This document shows positions 50,021-60,126 of a DNA stretch of 64,000 nt, in pieces. Below the pieces are notes generated by a model. It was not told where the DNA came from. It ran no database searches and was given only the letters and a program-made list of their open reading frames with translations. Source of the stretch: UBA7985 sp038141425 (GTDB lineage: Bacteria; Pseudomonadota; Alphaproteobacteria; UBA7985). Position 1 is the first letter of the stretch, and every line of letters begins with the position of its first letter. The stretch lies in NCBI GenBank assembly GCA_038141425.1, contig JAYQIC010000010.1, positions 620,001-684,000 of the forward strand, written 5' to 3'. The translations under genes and the position numbers were made by a program.

Positions 50021-50779
50021 ATGTCGAGAGCCAACCAGAGCTTCCTGCGCACAGACTGGTCGCAGATTGAACGGGTGTTTTACATGACCGCACCCGCGCC
50101 CTGCCCCTACCTGCCCCACCGGACCGAGCGCAAGCTGATCACCGCGCTGGATTTTGGTGAGGACGAGGCCTTCGATCAGCTCAGCTGGTCAGGCTTCCGC
50201 CGCAGCCATGAAATCGCCTATCGCCCGGCCTGTCCCTCCTGCAACGCCTGTAAGTCGGCCCGCATCGACGTGGCCCGGCACCGGCCCTCACGGACGCAGG
50301 CCAAGATCCTGCGCCGCAATGCCGACCTGAGCCGCAGCGTCCAGCCAGCACGATGCACCACCGAGCACTGGACGCTGTTCGACGGCTACATTCGCAACCG
50401 CCACGGCGATTCAGAAATGGCACTGATGACGCCCGATGACCTGCGCATGATGATCGAGCAGACGACGGTCGACAGCGGCCTGCTCGAATGGCGCGATGCC
50501 GAAGGCAGTTTACGGGCCTGCATGCTGTTCGACGCCATGGCCGACGGGTTTTCCGCCGTCTATTCGTTCTTTGACACCGAAGACACCCGCCGCTCGCTGG
50601 GCACATTCTGCATTCTCGATGCCGTGGAGCACCTCGCCGATCTCGGTCTCTCCAAGCTCTATCTGGGCTACTGGATCGAAGGTTCGGCTACCATGGACTA
50701 CAAGAACCGGTTTTCCGGCGTGGAAGTGCATGACAAGGGTCAGTGGCTGGCGGTTGCATCCGAACCCGGCACGTCCTAG
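50021..50779 (+). CDS. bpt: Aspartate/glutamate leucyltransferase
   Basis: Leucyl-tRNA-protein transferase of the N-degron pathway, adding Leu to N-terminal Asp or Glu for ClpS/ClpAP recognition. Of its 252 residues, FYMTAPAPCPYLPHRTERK forms the N-terminal motif and CPSCNACKSARIDV the cysteine cluster. SAVYSFFDTEDTRRSLGTF and LGYWIEGSATMDYKN mark the GNAT-like C-terminal part. The chosen ATG gives about 21 residues before the conserved FYMTAP. Intact. Confidence 0.9.
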   Translation: MSRANQSFLRTDWSQIERVFYMTAPAPCPYLPHRTERKLITALDFGEDEAFDQLSWSGFRRSHEIAYRPACPSCNACKSARIDVARHRPSRTQAKILRRNADLSRSVQPARCTTEHWTLFDGYIRNRHGDSEMALMTPDDLRMMIEQTTVDSGLLEWRDAEGSLRACMLFDAMADGFSAVYSFFDTEDTRRSLGTFCILDAVEHLADLGLSKLYLGYWIEGSATMDYKNRFSGVEVHDKGQWLAVASEPGTS

Positions 50780-50822
50780 TTCAAGGGTCGCACCCCGCGT
50801 TCGAACGACTTCAGGAAACCCC

Positions 50823-52324
50823 ATGCCCCGCGTCTTCAGCCCCCGCCGTTCCGTCCTGGCCCTGTTCACCCTCCTGATGACAGCCGGATTGGGCACCGCT
50901 GGTCTGGCCTATGGCGCCGGTGGTGGTGAGGGCAAGTATCTGCCCGGGGCCGAGTTGAACCTTGTGTGGATCCTGCCCTTCGTCGGCATCCTGCTGTCGA
51001 TCGCGTTCATGCCACTGTTCCTGCCGCGTATCTGGCACCATCACTTTGGCAAGATATCACTGGGTTGGGCCGTGGCCTTTCTGCTGCCGTGCATGATCGT
51101 CTACGGCTGGGGGACGACCTCGTTTCTGGCGTGGGAGACCGTCGCGCACGAATATCTACCGTTCATCATCCTGCTGTTCGCCCTGTTTACCATCTCCGGC
51201 GGGGTCCGGATTAAAGGCTCGCTGGTCGGCACGCCTGCGCTTAACACTGGTATTCTGGCCATCGGCACGGTGCTGGCGTCGTTCATGGGCACCACCGGCG
51301 CTGCCATGCTGCTGATCCGTCCGCTGTGTCGGGCCAACGACCACCGCAAGCACCGCGTCCACACCATCGTTTTCTTCATCTTTCTGGTGGCCAATATCGG
51401 TGGCTCGCTGTCACCGCTGGGTGACCCGCCACTGTTCCTCGGCTTCCTCAAGGGCGTGAGCTTCTTCTGGCCGACCACGGCGATGTTCTTGCCCATGCTG
51501 ATGCTGTCGGTGCTGCTGCTCGGGCTCTACTACATCGTCGACACCGTGCTGAGCCGTCGCGAAGGCGAGACCCTGCCGATGAACAACATCGAGACCGGCA
51601 AGGAAGGCGAACGCCTGGGGCTGGAGGGTAGCGTCAACCTGCTGCTGCTCGCCGGGGTGGTGCTGTTCGTCCTTTATTCCGGCTTCGCCGCCGACCTGCC
51701 TGCCCCGCTCGGGACCGAGGCCTACTTCCTGCTCTACGGGGTCGATATCAAGATCGCCAACCTCATCCGTGACCTGGGCCTGCTGGGTCTGGCCGGGCTG
51801 TCGCTGATCCTGACAGCAAATGAAAGCCGCAAGCTCAACGGCTTCACGTGGTTCCCGATCATCGAGGTCGCGACCCTGTTCGCGGGTATCTTCATGACCA
51901 TCATTCCCGCGCTGGCGATCCTGCGCGCGGGCTCTGCGGGTGCGCTTGGATGGGTCATCGACGGGGTAACGCGGGCCGACGGCACACCGCTGAACGCCGC
52001 CTATTTCTGGGCGACGGGTATCCTGTCGAGCTTCCTCGATAACGCACCGACCTATCTGGTGTTCTTCAACACCGCGGGCGGTGATCCGGAGCAACTGATG
52101 GGAGAGCTTTGGGTACGCTGCTGGCGATTTCCGCCGGTGCCGTATTCATGGGGGCCGTGACCTATATCGGTAACGCGCCGAACTTCATGGTGCGCTCGAT
52201 CGCAGAAGACCGGGGCATCAAGATGCCGTCGTTCTTCGGATACATGCTGTGGTCGTGCGGGATCCTGATGCCGCTGTTCGTTGTCGTGACCTTCTTGTTC
52301 TTCAACCCGCTTACCGGGGGCTGA
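50823..52324 (+). CDS. Sodium:proton antiporter-like/CitMHS-type membrane protein (one frameshift)
   Basis: An integral membrane protein of about 500 residues with 11-13 helices. A leader (LALFTLLMTAGLGTAGLAYG) is followed by helices such as LVWILPFVGILLSIAFMPLF. VANIGGSLSPLGDPPLFLGF and SSFLDNAPTYLVFFN are the paired ion-transporter hairpin motifs. One T is missing near 52108; the frame resumes as GTLLAISAGAVFMGAVTYI and NAPNFMVRSIAEDRG. This family is generally annotated as Na+/H+ antiporter (NhaD/ArsB superfamily). Substrate specificity is not certain. It follows bpt by 43 nt. Confidence 0.82.
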
Positions 52325-52377
52325 TAGCGCGATTGAGGACTGGGGCGATTGATCGATCGGCCGGTTTCTGAACGCGA

Positions 52378-52833
52378 TCAGACCTTGATGGCCGTGGTCT
52401 CCTTGATCACTTCCATCGACAGGCTGGAGGTCACGTTGAACAGGTTAATCCGACCGATAAAGCGCTTGTAGAACAGGTCGAAGTCGCGCGTGCTCGCCAC
52501 CCGCACCTTCATGATGTAGTCGACGTCACCGGTCAGCCGGTGGCACTCGAGGATTTCCGGCATTTCATTGACGATCTCGGTGAACCGGCCCAGCCAGTCG
52601 CTGGTGTGCTGGTCGGTGCGGATCGAGATAAAGAATGTCTCCGTCAGCCCGATTTTGTCGGCATTGAGGATGGCGACTTCGCGGTCGATGACCCCAGCCG
52701 CCTTGAGCTTTTTGATGCGGTTCCAGACCGGCGATTTGGTTGACCCGATCTGCCGCGCGATTTCTTCCAGCGGCAGCGTGGCATCGAGCTGGATCAGCCG
52801 GAGAATTTTCTGGTCAGTCTCGTCCAATTGCAT
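52378..52833 (-). CDS. Lrp/AsnC-family transcriptional regulator
   Basis: 151 residues. The N-terminal winged helix (LDETDQKILRLIQLDATLP, EEIARQIGSTKSPVWNRI) binds DNA; the RAM ligand/oligomer domain follows (ILECHRLTGDVDYIMKVRV). It is divergent from metZ with inverted repeats in the shared 159-bp region, suggesting that it controls metZ and itself in response to an amino acid. Intact. Confidence 0.9.
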   Translation of the reverse strand: MQLDETDQKILRLIQLDATLPLEEIARQIGSTKSPVWNRIKKLKAAGVIDREVAILNADKIGLTETFFISIRTDQHTSDWLGRFTEIVNEMPEILECHRLTGDVDYIMKVRVASTRDFDLFYKRFIGRINLFNVTSSLSMEVIKETTAIKV

Positions 52834-52860
52834 CTGATTTCCTCATTTCTCATGAAAACA

Positions 52861-52913
52861 GCGAATTTTTCACTACGAATGCGAGACTAGAAGAACTTTA
52901 GTCGGAAATTCGC
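52861..52913. promoter_or_regulatory. Spaced inverted repeat in the Lrp-metZ promoter region
   Basis: GCGAATTT at 52861-52868 and AAATTCGC at 52906-52913 are perfect complements 45 bp apart (about four helical turns), with a third GAAATT copy at 52924-52929. The spacing suits an Lrp-type octamer wrapping DNA. Confidence 0.45.
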
Positions 52914-52949
52914 TTTTTTGTGGGAAATTGGCGTCTCAGGCCTAAGGTA

Positions 52950-52981
52950 CCGAAATCCCGGCGCAAGCCAAGCGATTTCGG
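52950..52981 (+). promoter_or_regulatory. Perfect leader hairpin directly before metZ
   Basis: CCGAAATC (52950-52957) and GATTTCGG (52974-52981) form an 8-bp stem with a 16-nt loop, ending 11 nt before the metZ ATG. The start has little Shine-Dalgarno match, so the stem could control ribosome access. metZ is a known riboswitch target in alphaproteobacteria, but I do not see a clear SAM-II core. Confidence 0.5.
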
Positions 52982-52992
52982 ACATTCCACCC

Positions 52993-54198
52993 ATGCTTGA
53001 TCACCCCGCCCGACCCCGCTGGTCGGTCCAGACGCAATTGGTTCACGACGGCCTCGACCGCTCCGGCTTCGGGGAGACCGCCGAAGCGCTGTACCTGACT
53101 TCTGGCTATGTCTACGAGAGCGCCGAGCAGGCTGCCGACCGCTTCAGCGGCGAGGACGAAGGCTACATCTATTCACGCTATGGCAATCCGACCGTCAGCC
53201 TGTTCGAACGCCGGCTGGCCGCGCTGGAAGGCACCGAACGCTGTGTCGCGCTGTCCAGCGGGATGGCCGCAATGTACGCCGCCCTCGTCAGCCAGCTACG
53301 CGCAGGCGATCACATCGTCGCTTCGCGGGCGCTGTTCGGGTCGTGCCTGCAGGTCATCACCAACCTGCTGCCACGACACGGCATTACCTACAGCCTGGTC
53401 GACGGCACCGACCTCTCCGCGTGGGAGGCTGCGGTAAGGCCGCAAACGCGTGTGTTCTTCTGCGAGACGCCGGCCAATCCAACGCTGGAGCTGGTGGACA
53501 TCGCCGCCGTTGGCGCCATTGCCCGCGCGGCGGGTGTCTGCTTCGTGGTCGACAACGCCTTTGCCTCCCCAGCCGTCCAACTCGCCGCGCCGCAGGGGGC
53601 CGACGTCGTCACCTACTCCAGCGACCAAGCATATCGATGGTCAGGGGCGGTGTCTGGGCGGCGCTATCTGCTGCTCGGAAGCCTTCTACGAAGAACATCT
53701 GCAGTTCTTCGTCCGCCATACCGGGCCGAGCCTGAGCCCCTTCAACGCCTGGACGCTGGCAAAGTCGCTGGAGACGCTCGATCTGCGGGTGTCACAGATG
53801 GCGCGCAACGCCGCCGCGATCGCCAGCTTTCTCGAAACCCATCCGGGCATCGAGCGAGTGTCTTACCCCGGCCTGCCCAGCCATCCGCAGCACGGTCTTG
53901 CCGGACGACAGATGTGCAGTGGCGGCACGCTGGTCGCGTTTCAGGTCAAGGGCGGTCAGCCCGCAGCCTTCCGCGCCATTAACGCGCTGAGCCTGATCCG
54001 GATTTCGAACAATCTGGGGACAGCAAGTCCATGGTGACCCATCCGGCCACGACCACCCATCGCGTGCTCAGCGATGAGGAACGCTGGTCGGTCGGCATCA
54101 CCAACAGTCTGGTACGGCTGAGCACCGGGCTGGAGCTGGACGAAGACCTGATCGCTGACCTCGATCAAGCGCTGAACCGCGCACAGCTCGAAGGTTGA
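52993..54198 (+). CDS. metZ: O-succinylhomoserine sulfhydrylase (two frameshifts)
   Basis: PLP enzyme making homocysteine from O-succinylhomoserine and sulfide. From ATG 52993, EDEGYIYSRYGNPTVSLFE and ALSSGMAAMYAALVSQL are typical of Cys/Met-metabolism PLP enzymes. The PLP lysine lies in TKHIDGQGRCLGG, reached after a surplus base near 53626. A missing base near 54020 hides the end, which resumes as SMVTHPATTTHRVLSDEE. Corrected length is about 401 residues. The end is 39 nt from the convergent sucB end. Confidence 0.92.
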
Positions 54199-54237
54199 CC
54201 GCGACTACAGGCAAGGGCGCAGGCGCGATCTAGGCTT

Positions 54238-55459
54238 TTAGCCGTCGAGACGAACAGCATCCGGCTGGGGTCTTCGATGTTTTCCTTGACCTTCACCAGG
54301 AAAGTCACCGCCTCGCGGCCATCGATGATGCGATGGTCGTAGGACAGGGCCAGATACATCATCGGCCGGATCACCACTTCACCGTTTACCGCAACCGGAC
54401 GTTCCTCGATCCGGTGCATGCCGAGGATCGCGCTCTGCGGCTGGTTCAGGATCGGGGTCGACAGCATGGAGCCGTAAATGCCGCCGTTGGAAATGGTGAA
54501 AGTGCCGCCCGACATCTCCGCCATGGACAGCTTACCGTCACGCGCACGCTTGCCGAAGTCGGCGATGGTGGACTCGATCTGGGCAAAGCCCATGCGGTCT
54601 GCGTCACGGATCACCGGCACCACCAGCCCGTTCTCCGTGCCGACGGCCACGCCGATGTTGTAGTAGTTCTTGTAGATCAGGTCGGTGCCGTAAATCTCCG
54701 CGTTCACGGCCGGCAGCTCCTGCAGCGCCGCGATACACGCCTTCGCAAAGAACGACATGAAGCCCAGCTTGATGCCGTACTTCTTCACGAAAGCATCCTG
54801 ATGGCTTTTCCGCAGCGCCATGACCGCTGACATGTCGACATCGTTGAAGGTTGTGAGCATGGCCGCGGTGTTCTGGGCCTCCTTGAGCCGCCGCGCGATG
54901 GTCTGGCGCAGGCGGGACATGGGCACGATTTCTTCGGGGCCGCCGGGCTGACGGGGCGGCAGAGCGCCGCCTTTGGCATCGCTGGCCGGGGCCGGAGCGG
55001 GCTTCGCCCCACCGCCGCTGCTGCCGTGGCCTCGGGCCAGATGCCTTCCGCTGCCGCCTTGAGGGCATCTTCAGGCATGAGCCGGGTGGCTTTGGCGGCG
55101 GGTGCAGGTGCAGGTGCGGACGCAGGTGCAGGTGCCGGTACCGGAGCGGGCGCAGGTGCAGGCTTGGCCTCTGCCGTTGGCGCAGGCGCAGGCGCGGCTT
55201 CGGCCTTCGCCGCCGGGGCGTCGCCAGCCTCCATCATGCCCAGGACAGCACCGACCTCTACCGTGGCGCCGGCATCGACGCTGATCGCGGCGATGGTGCC
55301 GTTGGCGGGTGCAGGCACTTCGAGGGTCACTTTGTCGGTCTCCAGCTCAACCAGCGGCTCATCCACAGCCACCGCTTCGCCGGGCTTCTTCAGCCACTGT
55401 GCCACGGTCGCTTCAGTCACGGACTCGCCGAGAACCGGGACAACAATCTCTACAGCCAT
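54238..55459 (-). CDS. sucB: 2-oxoglutarate dehydrogenase E2, dihydrolipoyl succinyltransferase (frameshifts; E3-binding domain incomplete)
   Basis: E2 core of the 2-oxoglutarate dehydrogenase complex. From ATG 55459 the lipoyl domain is clear (VPVLGESVTEATVAQW; lipoyl Lys in VELETDKVTLEV). A Pro/Ala-rich linker of about 55 residues leads straight to LMPEDALKAAAEG, which matches only the end of a normal E3-binding domain. The frame breaks near 55045; GGPEEIVPMSRLRQTIARRL opens the catalytic domain, ending in LALSYDHRIIDGREAVTFL. A further missing base near 54250 gives the stop at 54238-54240. About 407 residues. Confidence 0.9.
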
Positions 55460-55487
55460 GCGCTGTCTTCCTTCTGTTTCGAGCCGA

Positions 55488-58410
55488 TCAGCTTCGCTTG
55501 ATCGGACCGGTGAGCGCCTCTTCAACCAAGGCAGCCTGTTGTTTCTTGTGCAGGGAGTTGGACCCGGTCGCCGGCGATGCCGCCGCCGCTCGACCCGCGT
55601 ATCCCGCGCGACCTGCCGGGGCGTTGATCTCCTCCAGCACGTCTTCGATATACGGGTCTACGTGGGTCCATGCGCCCATGTTCTTCGGCTCTTCCTGACA
55701 CCAGACGAATTCGCAGTGCTTTAAGGCCTCGAGTTCCTCGCTCAGCGCGATACTTGGGAAGGGATAGAGCTGCTCGATCCGCATCAGGTGCACGTCGTCC
55801 AACCCCTGCGCCTCGCGGGCTTCGAGCAGGTCGAAGTAGACCTTGCCCGAGCACAGCACGACGCGCTTTGCCGCCTTCTGCAGCTTCTTGTCGTAGGACC
55901 GGTCCTCGAGCAGCACCCGGTGGAAGGTCGAACCATTCATGAAGTCCGCCTTGGACGACACGCAGCGCTTGTGGCGCAGCAGCGATTTCGGCGTCATCAG
56001 CACCAGTGGCTTGCGGAAGTCCCGGCGCAGCTGGCGACGGAGAATGTGGAAGTAGTTCGCAGGCGTGGTGCAGTTCGCAACCTGCCAGTTATCCTCGCCA
56101 CACATCTGCAGATAGCGTTCGAGCCGTGCCGATGAGTGCTCCGGGCCCTGCCCCTCGTAGCCGTGGGGCAGCAGCATCACCAAACCCGACATCCGCAGCC
56201 ACTTGGCTTCGGCGGAGGAGATGAACTGGTCGATGATGATCTGGGCACCGTTGGAGAAATCGCCGAACTGCGCTTCCCACAGCGTCAACGCCTTGGGCTC
56301 AGCGGTCGAATAGCCGTATTCAAAGCCCAGAACCCCCAGCTCGGACAGCGGCGAGTCGATGATTTCCAACCGTGCCTGATCCTCAGACAAGTTGGCCAGC
56401 GGCGTGGGTCGCCTCCGTGTTCTGGTCGGTCAGCACGGCATGACGCTGGGTGAAGGTTCCGCGGCGAACGTCCTGCCCGGAGAAGCGGATCGGCGCGCCC
56501 TCCATCAGCAGCGAGCCAAAGGCCATGGCCTCGGCCGTGGCCCAGTCAAAGCCCTCGCCGCTTTCGAACATCTTGCGCTTGGCGTCCATGAGGCGGACGA
56601 CCTTGCTGTTCGGGGTGAAGTCTTCGGGGATGCCGGGCAGCGCCTTTGCCAGCGCGTCGAACTGCTCGGTCGACAGCCCGGTCTTGCCGCGGCGCGGCCC
56701 CTTTTCGGCGGGCTTGAGCCCGTCCCAGGCACCGCCGAGCCAGTCCGCGCTGTTCGGCTTGTACGACTGCGCGGCTTCGAATTCATCAGCCATCAGCGCC
56801 TGAAATTCGCTGACCATCTGCTGGCTTTCTTCGGCAGGCACAAGGCCCTCGGTGGCCAGCTTGTCGGCGTAGAGCGCGCGGGTCGGGCGCTGCGCCTTGA
56901 TCTGCTTGTACATCAGCGGCTGAGTGAACGCCGGCTCGTCGCCCTCGTTGTGACCAAAGCGGCGGTAGCAGAACATGTCGATCACGACGTCCTGCTGGAA
57001 CTCCTGCCGGAATTCGGTCGCGATGCGGGCGATGTGAACCACGGCCTCGGGATCGTCGCCGTTCACGTGGAAGATCGGCGCTTCGATCGCCTTGGCAATG
57101 TCGGTGCAGTACGGCCCGGGCCGTGCGTTCACCGGATTGGTGGTGAAGCCAATCTGGTTGTTGATGACGAAGTTGATCACCCCGCCGGTGCGGTAGCCCT
57201 TCAGCCCCGTCAGATCGAGCACTTCAGGCACCAGCCCCTGTCCCGCAAAGGCAGCATCGCCGTGGATCAGGATCGGCATCACCTTGGTGCGATCCTTGTC
57301 GGCGAGGCGGTCCTGCTTGGCGCGGGCCTTGCCCACGACCACGGGGTTGACGGCTTCGAGGTGCGAAGGATTGGGGTTGAGCGACAGGTGCACGGTCTCA
57401 CCGTCGAATTCACGGTCGGCTGAGGTCCCCAGATGGTACTTCACGTCGCCAGACGCGTTGATGTCATCGGGGAAGGCAAAACCGCCCAGAAACTCGTTCA
57501 GGATCGCCCGGAACGGCTTCTGCATGAAGTTTGCGAGCACGTTCAACCGCCCGCGGTGGGCCATGCCGAGCACCACTTCCTTCAAGCCCAGCTGCGAGCC
57601 ACGCTTGAGGATCTGCTCCAGCGCGGGGATCATGGTCTCGCCGCCGTCCAGCCCGAAGCGCTTGGTACCGGGGAACTTCTTGTCGAGGAAGTTCTCGAAG
57701 CCCTCAGCGTGGGTCAGGCGCTCAAGGATCGCTTTCTTCCCCATCTCGGTGAAGTCGGTCTTGTTCTCGATCGCTTCGATCCGCTCCTGCACCCACGCCT
57801 TCTGCGCCGGGTCGGTGATGTGCATGAACTCGACCCCGATGCGCCCACAGTAGGTCGCGCGGCAGCGGTCGAGGATCTGCTGGACGGTGGCGTACTCACC
57901 CAGCCCCAGCACGTTGTTGATGTAGACCTCGCGGTCCATGTCCGCCGCGCCGAAGCCATAGGTCTCGGGGTTCAGCTCCTCGTGGGTCAGCCGCTCCTTC
58001 AAACCCAGCGGGTCAAGATCGGCGATCAGGTGTCCCCGGATACGGTAGGCGCGGATCATCATCAGTGCGCTGACCGAGTCCTGCGTGGCGCGCTTGGCGG
58101 CTTCGCCATCGAGGGCCGGTGCAGCCACCGCCGTTCCCTCTTCAGCGGCTGTGGCCGCCGCGTCTGCGTCCGCTACGCCAACAATGCGCGTGTCACGCGC
58201 TCGCCAGCTGGGGCCTCTGAAATCACCCAGCAGCGCAGCTTCGTTCTCGCTCAGTGAGGCAAAGAAGGTCTGCCAGTTGGCGTCAACGGACTGCGGATTT
58301 TCGTGGTATCGCGCGAACACCTCGGCGATGTAAGGCGCGTTCGCCCCGGTCAGCGCGGAAAGGGGATCGTCGTGAAAGGCTGCTTCCCCAGCCTGGTCCA
58401 GCGGTGCCAT
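55488..58410 (-). CDS. sucA: 2-oxoglutarate dehydrogenase E1 (one frameshift)
   Basis: Thiamine-diphosphate-dependent decarboxylase of the TCA cycle, about 973 residues. VVLGMAHRGRLNVLAN, LSLNPNPSHLEAVNPVVVG and ILIHGDAAFAGQG precede the ThDP-binding region; CYRRFGHNEGDEPAFTQPLM is a strong E1 signature. A surplus base near 56402 breaks the frame, which resumes as NLSEDQARLEIIDSPLSE and MLLPHGYEGQGPEHSSARLE. It lies 28 nt upstream of sucB. A Gly/Ala-rich insert sits near the C terminus. Confidence 0.95.
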
Positions 58411-58601
58411 GTTTTTCCCGTCTCATTTCCCGACCCGCTGGCCTGCTGCCGCCCACGGGTTTGAGTGTCACGTATGCTGTATTCCTTAGGTGTACGCCCA
58501 AGTCCCCTGAAAGAAAAGCGCCACTCCGTGGCTGAAATGCGACCACTGCACGGACAAAGGCGCATGGCTGCGGGACGGGTCAGAGACCAGCCAGCACACA
58601 A

Positions 58602-58618
58602 GAGTCGCGAATCGACTC
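58602..58618. promoter_or_regulatory. Inverted repeat near the sucA promoter
   Basis: GAGTCG, a 5-bp spacer and CGACTC lie at the expected start of transcription of the sucA promoter candidate, a position typical of a repressor site. Confidence 0.35.
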
Positions 58619-58622
58619 GAAG

Positions 58623-58653
58623 ATTATCAGACCCGCGACCAGTCCATTCGCAA
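58623..58653 (-). promoter_or_regulatory. Candidate sucA promoter
   Basis: On the minus strand TTGCGA and TGATAAT are separated by 18 bp. The same -35 hexamer occurs in the tRNA-Leu promoter of this window. The resulting leader before the sucA ATG would be about 200 nt. Confidence 0.45.
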
Positions 58654-58857
58654 TAAGTCGCCCTTATGCGCGGGCCGGGCAGAGATTCGGGGGAAATCAT
58701 GGGCTTAGCCTGCCCTTGAGCCTGCGATTGCTCTATGCCTGTCGTCCCGGTGCGCTTGGAACCACCCGCTCACATTTCCGCGCGGGTCATGGTCCATTCT
58801 CGCCTGATTTGAATGCGTGATTTGACAGAAGCCTCATTGGATTTTGAGGGACGAGGA

Positions 58858-59999
58858 ATGCGACACTTTTTCAAGACAGCGCTGACAGCTTCAGCGGCTG
58901 CGGTCACTGTGATTTTGGTCGGCTGTGAAGCCACGGGTCCGGCCAGTTCCAAAATTGGTCGGCTGTTCATCGAAAGCCACTACAACGAGGACGGCACCTA
59001 CGCCGCCCTCCCAGCTTCATCGGCGCCCCGCCCTTTCGATGAAGACACGCTGGAGAACGACATCGATCTGGTGTCGTTCCTGCGCCGCAATTCCGTCCAC
59101 AGCCTGATCGTGTCCGAGGGCGACGATGTTCTGCTGGAGACCTACCTGCACGGCCACGATGCGGAAACGCTGTGGAACGTCCACGGCATTTCCACCACGA
59201 TGATTTCGACCGCTGTCGGCGTCGCGCTCCAGGAAGGTCGGATCAAATCGGTCGATCAGTATCTTTCGCTGGACCTGCCGCAGTTCGGTGGTTCGGGCAT
59301 CACCTGGCGTCATCTGCTCACCATGACCGCCAATCTCGACTACACCGAGGCCCCGCATCTGCTGAAGTCGAAGACCGTTCAGCTGTTCTCAGCTGACGAT
59401 TTCAGCCTGTTGATCGACGAACCACTGCTGGATGAGTCGGCCGAGCCGGGCAAGCGCTTCCACTACAGCTCGCTGGTTGCGCAGATCATGGCAGAAGGTC
59501 TGGAAGCCGTGTACGGGCAACCGCTGCAGACCATCATCACCGACAAGGTCTGGCACCCCTCGGGGCGGGCGAAGCCGCGCAGTGGGACATGGCCGATGCC
59601 ACGCAGCAGGTCCGGGCCGGCTACGGCCTGCATATAACCGCGCGCGATCTCTGGCGCTTGGGTCGGTTCATTACGGTCGGCGTTGAAGACCACGTCGGCC
59701 CGGACTTCGTCGCTGAGATGCGCGGTCCGGTCGCCGGTCGCGGGCGCTTCTTCCGCCGCGCTGAATCGCGGCTGGTGTCACCGGACTGGGGCTACGGTTA
59801 CGGCAGCTGGTTCGTGCGCTTCCCGCTCAACGGTGAGCTGGTGGCGGGCTATGGCTCGATCGGCTTCGGCGGTCAGACGGTGCTGTACATCCCGCGCTAC
59901 GACATGACCATCGCGGTTCAGGCCCGGGTCGTGCCGCGCGAGGGACGGGTGAACTTCATCAAGTCTGTGCTGGAGCACGTGCTGAACCTCGAAGGCTGA
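58858..59999 (+). CDS. Beta-lactamase-fold serine hydrolase-like lipoprotein lacking the SxxK lysine (one frameshift)
   Basis: About 380 residues. ATG 58858 has a GAGGA site; the signal ends in a lipobox (TVILVGC), predicting a lipoprotein. The fold is that of penicillin-binding/class C-like hydrolases: TLWNVHGISTTMISTAVG, WRHLLTMTANLDYTEAP, HYSSLVAQIMAEGL and GYGSIGFGGQTVLYIPRYD. At the usual SxxK position it reads STTM, so the catalytic lysine is replaced by Met, while the Tyr of YSS remains. A G is missing from GGGG 59562-59565. It separates sucD from sucA on the opposite strand. Confidence 0.85.
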
Positions 60000-60069
60000 G
60001 GTCCTTCCCTTCCCGGCTGGAATACCGGGGCGGGCTGCGCAAGCAGGTTCCATCGCCCCCTGAAACGAC

Positions 60070-60106
60070 AAAGGCGGCACCGGTTCCCCGGCAGCCGCCT
60101 TTTTTC
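60070..60106 (+). terminator. Rho-independent terminator after the lipoprotein gene
   Basis: AAAGGCGGC and GCCGCCTTT pair around a 15-nt loop and are followed by six T residues on the plus strand. It lies 70 nt past the stop and just before the convergent sucD end. The reverse strand has only a short T-run. Confidence 0.8.
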
Positions 60107-60126
60107 TGTGTCCATGGAGGCTGGTT

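Larger units (their letters stand above)
58411..58857. other. Divergent intergenic region between sucA and the beta-lactamase-fold gene
   Basis: About 447 bp with no supported gene. It contains a promoter candidate for sucA (58623-58653) and an inverted repeat at 58602-58618 just downstream of its -10. A TTGACA at 58822-58827 lies 30 nt before the lipoprotein start but lacks a good -10. Confidence 0.5.

Noticed and set aside
52934..52995. Canonical SAM-II riboswitch before metZ
   Set aside because: A hairpin is present, but I could not find the conserved SAM-II pseudoknot core with its 3' GCTAAA-like part; kept only as an unassigned leader hairpin.
56392..57423. 343-codon open frame opposite sucA
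   Set aside because: Complement of the sucA E1 signature region, with no independent coding evidence.
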